Assembly: GCA_949878575.1 (NCBI GenBank)
Contig: CATLAX010000001.1
Span: forward strand, 266,752-320,219
DNA: 53,468 bases
Direction of reading: 5' to 3'
DNA from: an uncultured Alphaproteobacteria bacterium
GTDB taxonomy: Bacteria; Pseudomonadota; Alphaproteobacteria; Rs-D84
The notes under the pieces are model-generated. The model saw nothing but the letters and a program-made list of their open reading frames with translations, ran no database searches and was not told where the DNA came from. Positions 27,046 through 33,563 of this stretch are shown here, piece by piece. How positions within the stretch are numbered: the stretch's first letter is position 1; each line of letters begins with the position of its first letter. The translations under genes and the position numbers were made by a program.

Positions 27046-28458
27046 ATGCTAGAATATTTGCGTAATGCGGCAGATAAACCTGTTGCTAAGATATTAATTG
27101 GAATTTTGGCCTTTTCTTTTGTCGGATGGGGCGTTGCAGAATGGGTGTTCGGCGGTGTCGCCGGTGACAATTCGCTGGTGCGTGTCGGTGATGCAAAAAT
27201 TACCGTGAACCAGTACAATCAGGCGCGCAGCCAGGAAATGGCAAAGCTGACCCGTGAACAACAGCGGGCTATTTATACAGACACGGCTGCGGGTGGCGAG
27301 TTTTCTCAAAAGATTTTGGCCCGTCTGACAACAGACGCCATGGCGGAAAACCGTGCGCGTGATTTGGGCTTTGTCGTAACAGATGCGCGCATTGCTCATG
27401 AAATTCGCGAATTCCCGGAATTTCAATCCGGTGGGCAGTTTTCGGCGTTTCTGTTTGATAACATTCTGGCAAATTCGGGATATACGGAACAGGATTTCGC
27501 AAATGTTTTGCGTGGCCAGGTTTTGCGTTCCATGGTGCTGGGCGGCTTGAATGTGGCGGTTCCGGTTCCGGAATTTGCGGTTGATGCGGCCTATAACGCC
27601 CGGTACGGCACGCGTGAAATTGAATTTGCGTCCGTAAAATATTCTGATTTCAAGGTTGGAAATCCGACCGATGAACAGTTGCGTGAATTTTACGCCCAGA
27701 ACCCTCGTATGATAGAAGAAACGCGCAGCGTGTCCTATGTTCTTGTTCCGGCGGAAATGGAAAAGCCTGATGAATATGATGCCGGTTTGACACGGGCCCA
27801 GAAACTGGAAGATGATATAATTTCCGGTGACACGCTGGCCGCGGCGGCAAAACGTCACGGGGCGCGGTATGTGTCGCTGGGGGAATTTGGGCGCGACAAC
27901 CGTCCGGTGGACGTTGTTCTGACCGACCAGATGATGGAACGGATTTTCAATATGGACGAAGGCGTGGAAAGCGAGCTGATAGAAACAAAACAAGGTTTTG
28001 TAATCGCGCGTGTTGAAAAAATAACACCGCGTCACAATGCAGAGTTTGAAAATGTTAAAAATCGTCTGGCGGATGACTGGCGCCGGGCGGAGCAAAGAAA
28101 ACAGGCCTATGTCCGTGCGAACGAGATTTTGACCGCCGCCCGGCAGTCGGACAAGATTGCGGATGCGCGCAGTGCGACCGTGTCGCGTACAAGCGGCGCG
28201 CCGTTAAAGGTTCTGGTCGCGGCGTTCGGCACCCGCGGCGGCGACAGCTCCATTGTAGAAGATGATGACGCGTTTTATGTAATGCGTGTAAACAAGGAAA
28301 TAAATCCGGCCGCTGACGCCGCCAAAAAGGCGTCACTGCGCAAGGAGCTGCAGACAATGTCCGCACGCGAATACGCCGATGACTATAACGGATTTTTAAA
28401 GCGCAAGTACCCGATTAAGGTAAATGAAAAAGTTTACAACAAGGTGTTCGCGCAATAA
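27046..28458 (+). CDS. ppiD: PpiD-like periplasmic folding factor (SurA_N / parvulin)
   Basis: 470 aa. Short cytoplasmic N-terminus, one membrane anchor (ILIGILAFSFVGWGVAEWVF, about 16-35), a SurA_N-type chaperone region, a parvulin-like domain from about 215 to 325 (VSYVLVPAEM to GFVIARVEKITP) and a C-terminal helical segment. The parvulin part looks short and may be inactive, as in the first parvulin domain of SurA. Relatives help outer-membrane and secreted proteins fold as they leave the Sec channel, which suits the many secreted proteins here. AAGGGGA precedes the start. Confidence 0.85.
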   Translation: MLEYLRNAADKPVAKILIGILAFSFVGWGVAEWVFGGVAGDNSLVRVGDAKITVNQYNQARSQEMAKLTREQQRAIYTDTAAGGEFSQKILARLTTDAMAENRARDLGFVVTDARIAHEIREFPEFQSGGQFSAFLFDNILANSGYTEQDFANVLRGQVLRSMVLGGLNVAVPVPEFAVDAAYNARYGTREIEFASVKYSDFKVGNPTDEQLREFYAQNPRMIEETRSVSYVLVPAEMEKPDEYDAGLTRAQKLEDDIISGDTLAAAAKRHGARYVSLGEFGRDNRPVDVVLTDQMMERIFNMDEGVESELIETKQGFVIARVEKITPRHNAEFENVKNRLADDWRRAEQRKQAYVRANEILTAARQSDKIADARSATVSRTSGAPLKVLVAAFGTRGGDSSIVEDDDAFYVMRVNKEINPAADAAKKASLRKELQTMSAREYADDYNGFLKRKYPIKVNEKVYNKVFAQ

Positions 28459-28472
28459 AAATGCAAATCTGT

Positions 28473-28501
28473 AAAACCGCCAGACACTGTGGCGGTTTTT
28501 T
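28473..28501 (+). terminator. Rho-independent terminator after ppiD
   Basis: AAAACCGCCA (28473-28482) and TGGCGGTTTT (28490-28499), seven-base loop, T run. It ends 17 bases before the recO start, leaving almost no room for a recO promoter, so recO may depend on read-through. Confidence 0.85.
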
Positions 28502-28518
28502 ATTCCGGGAAAATATTG

Positions 28519-29175
28519 ATGAAGCTGGAATCCGACGGTGTTTTGATAGATATGCGGCCACTGGGTGAACGTGATTGCATCGCATGCATATTCACGCATG
28601 ATTATGGTGTGATACGTGCGGTTATGCGCGGTGCGGTGATCGCAAAAAAGAATCGGCCGCTGGTCGGGCAGGTCGGGGCGGCGGCATGGAATGCGCGCTT
28701 GGATTCCCAACTGGGCGTGTTTCACTGGGAGGCGGCGCGTAACATGGCCGCGCCATTAATGGCGGATGCGGTGCGTCTGGCCATGATGAACGCCGTGTTT
28801 GCATTGATTGCGTCTTTGCTGCCGGAACGCGAATGTTATGGTGCGCTGTATGCTGCGACTGTTGATTTTCTGGCGGCGATGGCGAATTCGCCGCGGCCGG
28901 TTGACACTTATTTGACATGGGAGGCTGAATTTCTGCGTGACATAGGCTATGCCATGGATTTGTCGTCGTGCGCCGGGTGCGGAACGCGGGAAAATTTGAA
29001 TTATATGTCACCGCGTACATGTCGTGCGGTGTGTGATTCGTGTGCGGCGCCATATGCCGACAGACTGTTCCGCCTGCCGATGACAATGCAGACGGGATTT
29101 CGGCTGATAGAGCGGATATGTGCCGAGCAGGGGGCGGTTATGCCGCCGGCACGACAAATTTTAAATATGTATTGA
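28519..29175 (+). CDS. recO: RecO, recombination mediator
   Basis: DNA-repair protein that, with RecR, loads RecA on SSB-coated DNA and anneals single strands. 218 aa from the ATG at 28519; the GTG at 28489 lies inside the upstream terminator and is rejected. OB-fold N-terminus (GVLIDMRPLGERDCIACIFT, then VIRAVMRGA), a helical middle and a zinc site with C151-x2-C154 and C172-x2-C175 (CAGC, CDSC). Ends in TGA, showing that TGA is a stop here. Confidence 0.9.
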   Translation: MKLESDGVLIDMRPLGERDCIACIFTHDYGVIRAVMRGAVIAKKNRPLVGQVGAAAWNARLDSQLGVFHWEAARNMAAPLMADAVRLAMMNAVFALIASLLPERECYGALYAATVDFLAAMANSPRPVDTYLTWEAEFLRDIGYAMDLSSCAGCGTRENLNYMSPRTCRAVCDSCAAPYADRLFRLPMTMQTGFRLIERICAEQGAVMPPARQILNMY

Positions 29176-29187
29176 TAAAAAATCCTG

Positions 29188-29193
29188 TATACT
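29188..29193 (+). promoter_or_regulatory. possible -10 box for the DsbA-like gene
   Basis: TATACT with TG immediately ahead, 73 bases upstream of the start at 29267. The -35 is not convincing. Confidence 0.3.
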
Positions 29194-29266
29194 TTCTTAC
29201 ATTTATTCCTTGTTTTTTTATCTGGATTTGTTATCGTTTACTTGTTCAACAGAAAAGGAGAAAGCT

Positions 29267-30088
29267 ATGACTTGGACAATCTTGGTCCTGGTGTTGGCAG
29301 TTGCCTTGTTCCTGTTTGGCGGCATGTTGCTGAAACAGGACGGCAAGAAGGCCAGCGCGGGCATTGCATTGGCAAAAAAATCAATCAATTTGGTTGCCGT
29401 TATCTTAATTTCGGGTTGCGTGTGCCGTTTGGTGGTTCCGTATTACCTGACATCGGTTAATCCGTTGATTCTGCAGGAAATGGTTTCCAACATGCAGGAA
29501 CAGCAGAATGCCGAAAAGAACAAGGCTGTGCGTCAGTATGTTCGCAACAACATGGATGAAATGGTTGCAGATGCGCCGATTTGGGGAAATGTTGATGCGA
29601 AAAAAACAATCTTTTTGTGGTCTGACTATTCATGCCCGTACTGCCGCCGTGTTCACAGCGAACTGGCGCGCGTAATGGAAGAGCGTGATGATGTTCGTGT
29701 TGTTTTGAAGAATTTCTCTATCCACGGTCCGCTGTCCGATGCACCGGCAAAGGCTGTTATTGCCGCAAAACTGCAGAGCAATGAAAAAGCCGCCGCGCTG
29801 GACAAACTGCTGATGAACCGTGAATATTATTCTCAGGAAGATATGCAGGATCAGTCCAAACTGGCTGACAAGATTCATAAGAACGTTATGAAACTGGCGG
29901 CCGAGGTTGGTCTGGATACGGAAAAGCTGGAAAAAGACATGAAAGGCGAAGCTGTTGCACGTGAAATGGAAAATGTTCGCGACCTGGCCCAGCGTTTTGA
30001 AATCAGCGGCACACCGTACCTGATTATCGGTGAACAGGCGTTCCCGGGCGCAATTCCGTATGACCAGATTATTGAAGCTTTGAAATAA
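29267..30088 (+). CDS. membrane-anchored DsbA-family thiol oxidoreductase
   Basis: 273 aa from the ATG at 29267 (AAGGAGAAAG upstream). Two N-terminal membrane helices (about 4-22 and 40-60), a coiled linker, then a thioredoxin fold with active site CPYC at 123-126 (DYSCPYCRRVH), a helical insertion and the cis-Pro loop GTPYLIIGEQAFPGA. This resembles Com1/BdbD-type DsbA relatives that oxidise or isomerise disulfides in the periplasm. The genomic load of Cys-rich exported proteins nearby makes them plausible substrates (inference). Two extra Cys in the second helix (CVC) could relay electrons. Monocistronic with a strong terminator. Confidence 0.88.
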   Translation: MTWTILVLVLAVALFLFGGMLLKQDGKKASAGIALAKKSINLVAVILISGCVCRLVVPYYLTSVNPLILQEMVSNMQEQQNAEKNKAVRQYVRNNMDEMVADAPIWGNVDAKKTIFLWSDYSCPYCRRVHSELARVMEERDDVRVVLKNFSIHGPLSDAPAKAVIAAKLQSNEKAAALDKLLMNREYYSQEDMQDQSKLADKIHKNVMKLAAEVGLDTEKLEKDMKGEAVAREMENVRDLAQRFEISGTPYLIIGEQAFPGAIPYDQIIEALK

Positions 30089-30102
30089 TCTGTATGATTA
30101 TA

Positions 30103-30130
30103 AAAAAATCCCGTTATTACGGGATTTTTT
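30103..30130 (+). terminator. Rho-independent terminator after the DsbA-like gene
   Basis: A 12-bp stem, AAAAAATCCCGT and ACGGGATTTTTT, with loop TATT. Confidence 0.9.
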
Positions 30131-30171
30131 ATTTTGTTATTTTTTTATATTTATGATATTATATTTAAAAG

Positions 30172-30185
30172 TAATGTAGGGTGGA
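30172..30185 (+). promoter_or_regulatory. second copy of the TAATGTAGGGTGGA leader motif
   Basis: Identical over 14 bases to 8688-8701, again just ahead of a gene for an exported protein. Here GGGTGG lies ten bases before the ATG at 30195, or four before a TTG at 30189. Confidence 0.4.
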
Positions 30186-30194
30186 TAATTGCAA

Positions 30195-31040
30195 ATGAGA
30201 AACTCTGTTTGTATGTCTTTAATGTTGGGGCTGTTAACGGTGATGCCCGCAATGGCTTATGATTCGCCTAATGGCAGATGTTATGCCGAACGTGTCCCCG
30301 GTACTATTACTTATGATTATGTTGTTTATTTTGAAAACGACCGTCCAAAGGCAAACGAAAAAGATTTGGTAAAGGCCATGCCGACACAGGCCAGTTGTGT
30401 CAAAGAATTGACGGAAAAACTAAACAATATTCCAGTGACGGCCGATACAAGAATATTTTTGCTGGCATCAACCGATAAAACGGCCAGTGATGATTATAAC
30501 AAATCATTATCAGACCGCCGTCTGCAGGCTGTAAAGAAATTATTTGACGCCAAATATGCCAAACATTTGCTTGTTCATCGGGCCGGCGAGGTGGAAGATG
30601 CGTTTACCGGTACCGGCAAAAAGCGCAATCCAAAAGAACGTGCGGTTAGAATAATCGTTGCAACAACGGTTGAGCAGGTGCAGGAAGTGGAAAAATTTCT
30701 TTCACGGTCAGAATATGAACGAGAAATAACCGTCATAAATGTGCAAAATGGCGATGCGGAGGCATCTGCGGCGCGTATACGCAGTATTGCCGGCAATATT
30801 CGTGGTTTAACCGGCAGTCTGGACGCCAGTGTATGGAAAGATAAGCAGGGTAATTTTAATACATCACGCTTGGTGTCCGATTCGGTCGCGGGTGTTGTCC
30901 TGGGGACGGCCGGCGGGTTGATAACCAGTAATGTTATAAAGAAAAATCAATTAAAAGGCGGTTTCCAGGATATAAAATGCACCGTCGGCGGGCAGATTAT
31001 CGCGGAATACGGTGATGATTTTATTGTTGGAATACAATAA
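30195..31040 (+). CDS. exported OmpA-like protein
   Basis: 281 aa. Signal peptide (MRNSVCMSLMLGLLTVMPAMA). The first domain reads YVVYFENDRPKANEKD, then IFLLASTDKTASDDYNKSLS and DRRLQAVKKLF. This is the order of an OmpA peptidoglycan-binding domain (beta strand, then -STDK-, then LSDRR), though the GH-TD motif is altered to AS-TD. A linker follows, then a conserved-looking C-terminal part with a small glycine zipper (GVVLGTAGGLITSNVI), CTVGGQIIAEYGDDF and IVG. It probably binds the cell wall or sits under the outer membrane. A TTG start at 30189 is possible. A terminator follows at once. Confidence 0.75.
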   Translation: MRNSVCMSLMLGLLTVMPAMAYDSPNGRCYAERVPGTITYDYVVYFENDRPKANEKDLVKAMPTQASCVKELTEKLNNIPVTADTRIFLLASTDKTASDDYNKSLSDRRLQAVKKLFDAKYAKHLLVHRAGEVEDAFTGTGKKRNPKERAVRIIVATTVEQVQEVEKFLSRSEYEREITVINVQNGDAEASAARIRSIAGNIRGLTGSLDASVWKDKQGNFNTSRLVSDSVAGVVLGTAGGLITSNVIKKNQLKGGFQDIKCTVGGQIIAEYGDDFIVGIQ

Positions 31041-31041
31041 G

Positions 31042-31067
31042 AATCCGGCATATTGCCGGATTTTTTT
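31042..31067 (+). terminator. Rho-independent terminator after the OmpA-like gene
   Basis: AATCCGGCA (31042-31050) and TGCCGGATT (31054-31062), loop TAT, followed by T. Confidence 0.92.
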
Positions 31068-31195
31068 GTTGACCGGCCAAATTCGTTTTTATTGATATAT
31101 CGTGAACTGTTGGCGAAATATAATGGTTCTGATATGATTTATAACGTATCGTGTGATTAGCGGTATGGGGGTGACAATCTTTTCGTTTTTTGATT

Positions 31196-31224
31196 GGTTG
31201 GAGGGTTGCGAATATATTGAATAA
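31196..31224 (+). repeat. 29-bp direct repeat, copy A
   Basis: Matches 31492-31520 at 27 of 29 positions (begins GGTTGGAGGG, ends ATATATTGAATAA). Copy B lies inside the structured RNA at 31430-31583. The 144-bp inverted-repeat element lies between the two copies. Confidence 0.85.
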
Positions 31225-31244
31225 GTGGCAATGTTCATTATTCA

Positions 31245-31388
31245 CTGGACCGCCACGCTACGCTCGCGGTGACAGTGGAGGGAGAGATGGCGCTCGCAAT
31301 GACAGGGGAGAGGAGGCGCTCGCGGTGACAGTGGGAGAAAGCATGTAATTATTAGCACTGTCATTGCGAACGAAGTGAAGCAATCCAG
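31245..31388. repeat. 144-bp MITE-like element with imperfect terminal inverted repeats
   Basis: Ends 31245-31277 and 31356-31388 are inverted copies matching at 24 of 33 positions, bounded by CTGGA and TCCAG. Inside are short tandem units around CGCTCGC-[AG]2-TGACAG at about 31261, 31291 and 31317. The right end (CATTGCGAACGAAGTGAAGC) is of a type I associate with dispersed repeats in diverse bacteria. No coding capacity: the minus-strand frame across it is just the translated repeat. Non-autonomous mobility is inference. Confidence 0.7.
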
Positions 31389-31395
31389 TAAATAT

Positions 31396-31423
31396 TTGCT
31401 TTTATCGGCTTTTCTGCTATAAT
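31396..31423 (+). promoter_or_regulatory. strong promoter of the structured RNA
   Basis: TTGCTT (31396-31401), 16 bases, TATAAT (31418-31423), with TGC directly before the consensus -10. Transcription should begin about 31430. Confidence 0.7.
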
Positions 31424-31429
31424 TCATAC

Positions 31430-31583
31430 CGCACCGGACGATTACCGGTGTGAGGTTTCAAACCCTCTACAAAGATAAATCACTTCCATTAGGTTGGAGG
31501 GCTGTGAATATATTGAATAAACAGCACTATTATCTTTGATAGGTTTGAACCTCCAACCGCCTTTAATCACGGCGGTGTTTTTT
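31430..31583 (+). ncRNA. structured RNA / attenuator-like leader of the HTH gene
   Basis: About 154 nt from the promoter start to an intrinsic terminator. Hairpin 1: CACCGG (31432-31437) with CCGGTG (31445-31450). Long helix: 31452-31464 with 31542-31553 (one bulge), continued by CAAAGATAA (31470-31478) with TTATCTTTG (31530-31538). Within it are two small hairpins: CTTCCA with TGGAGG, and GCTGT (31501-31505) with ACAGC (31521-31525). Terminator: ACCGCC (31556-31561) with GGCGGT (31571-31576) and six T. GGTTGGAGG (31492-31500) can instead pair perfectly with CCTCCAACC (31550-31558), breaking both the long helix and the terminator stem. It matches no RNA family I know. Confidence 0.6.
31556..31583 (+). 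terminator. intrinsic terminator at the end of the structured RNA
   Basis: Six-bp stem ACCGCC/GGCGGT with a nine-base loop, then GTTTTTT. It lies about 18 bases before the GGAGG ribosome site of the HTH gene, so it can gate that gene's expression. Confidence 0.7.
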
Positions 31584-31608
31584 AATTAAAAAACAGATGG
31601 AGGAAAAA

Positions 31609-31887
31609 ATGAAAAAATTAAACCCGACGGCGGCGCGCCTGGGCATTGCAATGCGGCATGCACGGCGTGCGTGCTGGCTGCCCCATGATGAGGTTGCGAT
31701 ATTGCTGCGCATTACGCCGAATGCATTGGCGGAATACGAACGCGGAACCACAGAGATACCGTCGGACATTCTGGAACGTGTGTTTATAATGGCGTACAAA
31801 ATGATGCATGTCAGAACGCTGGACAATGTGTACCGCCGCCAGCGGCACATGTTTATAAAACACGCCAAAGAGGGTATGGAAACATAA
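31609..31887 (+). CDS. small XRE-like HTH regulator
   Basis: 92 aa from the ATG at 31609; GGAGG lies six bases upstream and rules out the earlier in-frame ATG at 31597. Residues about 8-65 follow the XRE/Cro helix-turn-helix pattern (ARLGIAMRHARRACWLPHDE, VAILLRITPNALAEYERGTT, EIPSDILERVF), in which recognition-helix residues precede the conserved YE-x-G. The rest is basic and helical. Probably a DNA-binding repressor or activator; targets unknown. It sits directly behind the structured RNA and its terminator. Confidence 0.75.
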   Translation: MKKLNPTAARLGIAMRHARRACWLPHDEVAILLRITPNALAEYERGTTEIPSDILERVFIMAYKMMHVRTLDNVYRRQRHMFIKHAKEGMET

Positions 31888-31975
31888 CCGTAATCCGGTG
31901 CCGCGCCGCCACGCGTCGGCACATCACGCGGTGTGTGCGTGTGGCGCCGTGTGTCCGGTTCGGGCGTAAATACGA

Positions 31976-32001
31976 AAAATCCCGCCGTATGGCGGGATTT
32001 T
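31976..32001. terminator. bidirectional terminator between the HTH gene and rplI
   Basis: AAAATCCCGCC and GGCGGGATTTT form an 11-bp stem with loop GTAT, usable from both sides. Confidence 0.9.
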
Positions 32002-32022
32002 ATAACCAGAATGCAGAGCGCA

Positions 32023-32610
32023 TTATTCTGCCGGGGCGTCTTCGGATTTGGCATCTTCTTTTTTTGCCGCATCTTCTGCCGGTGCTTCTGTTTCTTCCTC
32101 TGCTTCAACTTTTTTGGTGCCGAATGTCAGAACCTTGCCTGCGACCAGGGCGTCAATTTCATCCTGGGTCTGGGCCACATATACCTTAACCGGAACGATT
32201 ACATCCGGGTGCAGGGCAATCTGGGTGTCAAACGAACCGATGGATTTAATCGGGCTGCCCAGCATAACCTGTGCGGATGCGACCGGAACATTTGCAATTT
32301 CAGTCAGCATGCGCGCAATGTCGCGGCTGGATACGGAACCGTACAGCTGGCCTGTGTCGCCCGCCTGGCGAATCATGTGCAGTTTTGCATTCTTTACCGC
32401 ATCAACATAAGATTCGGCTGCTTTCTTCGCCGCGGCAAAGCGTGCCTGTAATTCTGCTTTTTTAGCCTCAAACAATGCAACGTTTTCCTTGCTGTAACGC
32501 ATGGCCTTGCCGTTGGGCAGCAGATAGTTGCGTGCAAAACCCGTTTTGACCTCAACCGTGTCGCCGATATTGCCCAGTTTTGTAATTTTTTCTGTCAAAA
32601 TAACTTTCAT
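32023..32610 (-). CDS. rplI: ribosomal protein bL9
   Basis: 50S subunit protein that binds 23S rRNA. 195 aa. The N-domain is typical (MKVILTEKITKLGNIGDTVE, VKTGFARNYLLPNGKAM), joined by the long connecting helix to a C-domain (GSPIKSIGSFDTQIA, HPDVIVPVKVYV). The last 28 residues are a Glu/Ala/Lys-rich acidic tail beyond the usual end. AAGGA lies ten bases before the start. Its leader and start codon region are duplicated 116 bases upstream. Last gene of rpsF-rpsR-rplI. Confidence 0.97.
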   Translation of the reverse strand: MKVILTEKITKLGNIGDTVEVKTGFARNYLLPNGKAMRYSKENVALFEAKKAELQARFAAAKKAAESYVDAVKNAKLHMIRQAGDTGQLYGSVSSRDIARMLTEIANVPVASAQVMLGSPIKSIGSFDTQIALHPDVIVPVKVYVAQTQDEIDALVAGKVLTFGTKKVEAEEETEAPAEDAAKKEDAKSEDAPAE

Positions 32611-32641
32611 TTTAATCTGTCCTTACTTGTAGCATTTCTGC
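32605..32641 (-). repeat. 37-bp perfect direct repeat, copy at the rplI start
   Basis: Identical to 32721-32757. It contains the rplI ribosome site (AAGGA) and the ATG-AAA start. The repeat period is 116 bases. Confidence 0.95.
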
Positions 32642-32676
32642 AAGACAGTCATGTAACCTTGCAACTCAAATCATCA

Positions 32677-32701
32677 ATTTTTTGCATATCCTGCAAAAAA
32701 T
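32677..32701 (-). other. AT-rich hairpin between the two rplI leader copies
   Basis: ATTTTTTGCA (32677-32686) and TGCAAAAAAT (32692-32701) form a perfect 10-bp stem with a five-base loop. It lies in the 79-base segment separating the duplicated leaders. It could influence the level of rplI relative to rpsR. Confidence 0.5.
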
Positions 32702-32720
32702 CGGATTTTCATAAGCGCGG

Positions 32721-32757
32721 TTTCATTTTAATCTGTCCTTACTTGTAGCATTTCTGC
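32721..32757 (-). repeat. 37-bp perfect direct repeat, upstream copy
   Basis: Second copy of the rplI ribosome site and start. On the minus strand it opens the five-codon frame MKPRL followed by TGA, a possible leader peptide or simply a remnant. Confidence 0.95.
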
Positions 32758-32770
32758 GTTTTTTAAGTTA

Positions 32771-32783
32771 GGGGCGACGCCCC
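32771..32783 (-). other. GC hairpin after rpsR
   Basis: GGGGC/GCCCC with loop GAC, eight bases beyond the rpsR stop. No T run follows, so it is not a standard terminator. Confidence 0.4.
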
Positions 32784-32791
32784 AGATTTTA

Positions 32792-33019
32792 TTAACCGAT
32801 ATTGTTGCGAACAAACGGCATTAATCCCAAATGACGGGCGCGTTTGATGGCAGTTGCCAAGGCACGCTGATCTTTCTGGGAAACGCCGCTGATACGTGAC
32901 GGAACAATTTTACCGCGTTCCGTGATGTAATGCGACAATGTCTTGATGTCTTTGTAATCAATAACCTTGCCCTTTAAGGGATTGGATTTTTTACGATATA
33001 TTGCTGCGCGTACTGCCAT
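32792..33019 (-). CDS. rpsR: ribosomal protein bS18
   Basis: 30S subunit protein that binds bS6 and the central domain of 16S rRNA. 75 aa, normal length. Family core: [40 protein letters not shown] and [11 protein letters not shown]. Its ATG overlaps the rpsF stop by one base (TAATG), so translation is coupled. Confidence 0.97.
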   Translation of the reverse strand: MAVRAAIYRKKSNPLKGKVIDYKDIKTLSHYITERGKIVPSRISGVSQKDQRALATAIKRARHLGLMPFVRNNIG

Positions 33020-33357
33020 TATTCTGCCTCTTCGTTGTTCTTTTTCATCATAATTGAGGGTGTCGTGGCCAGTTTTTCCACGCGCACGTTCAAGAAACGG
33101 ATAACGTCTTCGTCAATGCGGCTGCGACGTTCCAGTTCCGTGATTTTTTCGCCCGGCAGTTCAATGTTCAGCATGACATAGTGCGCCTTGCGATTTTTAC
33201 GGATAATGTATGCCAGATTTTTCAATCCCCAGAATTCTGTGGATTTTACATCACCGCCCAGTTCTTTGATAATTTCAGTAAATTTTGCCGCTTTTTCTTT
33301 AACCTGCGGTTCGGTCAGGTCCTGGCGGAAAACCAAGACGCTTTCGTAATAAGCCAT
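33019..33357 (-). CDS. rpsF: ribosomal protein bS6
   Basis: 30S subunit protein, partner of bS18. 112 aa with the family fold ([49 protein letters not shown]). AAAGGAAA lies upstream of the start. First gene of the rpsF-rpsR-rplI operon, driven by the promoter at 33418-33445. Confidence 0.97.
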   Translation of the reverse strand: MAYYESVLVFRQDLTEPQVKEKAAKFTEIIKELGGDVKSTEFWGLKNLAYIIRKNRKAHYVMLNIELPGEKITELERRSRIDEDVIRFLNVRVEKLATTPSIMMKKNNEEAE

Positions 33358-33405
33358 TTTTGTTTCCTTTGGTCTTATGCAGCCGATGACCCCATGCCAT
33401 CAGCA

Positions 33406-33415
33406 GGAACGTTCC
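33406..33415. promoter_or_regulatory. GGAACGTTCC palindrome at the rpsF transcription start
   Basis: A perfect 10-bp palindrome directly downstream of the rpsF -10, where the transcript should begin. The same half-site occurs as separated inverted arms at 3329 and 3399. Could be an operator; unproven. Confidence 0.35.
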
Positions 33416-33417
33416 CT

Positions 33418-33445
33418 ATTATGCCCAAATTTTTAATAAAATCAA
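33418..33445 (-). promoter_or_regulatory. promoter of rpsF-rpsR-rplI
   Basis: Minus strand TTGATT (33445-33440), 16 bases, CATAAT (33423-33418). The leader that follows can form a hairpin, GCTGATG with CATCGGC, within about 33383-33405. That is a possible site for S6:S18 feedback, by analogy with known rpsF leaders. Confidence 0.55.
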
Positions 33446-33563
33446 GTTTTTTTTATTGTTTCACGTGCGGGGCGCGTTGCTGGAATCATGTCATAATAAT
33501 TTATGTTGACCGGCGGCGCGCAAATTTACTATGATTTTATTGTATTAAATGCAGAGAGACCAT

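Noticed and set aside
27094..28095. 333-codon antisense frame inside ppiD
   Set aside because: Shadow of the ppiD frame; Arg/His/Cys-rich with no domain or start signal.
28489..28518. GTG start for recO at 28489
   Set aside because: It would begin inside the 3' arm of the ppiD terminator, and the ATG at 28519 matches the family start.
31242..31427. Minus-strand 61-codon frame across the 144-bp element
   Set aside because: It is the translation of a palindromic repeat, lacks a ribosome site and has no protein-like composition.
31430..31583. Identification as 6S RNA, SRP RNA or tmRNA
   Set aside because: Length and the long helix recall 6S, but the 5' hairpin, multibranch centre and lack of conserved motifs do not fit; no SRP GGAAG/GCA tetraloop or tmRNA elements.
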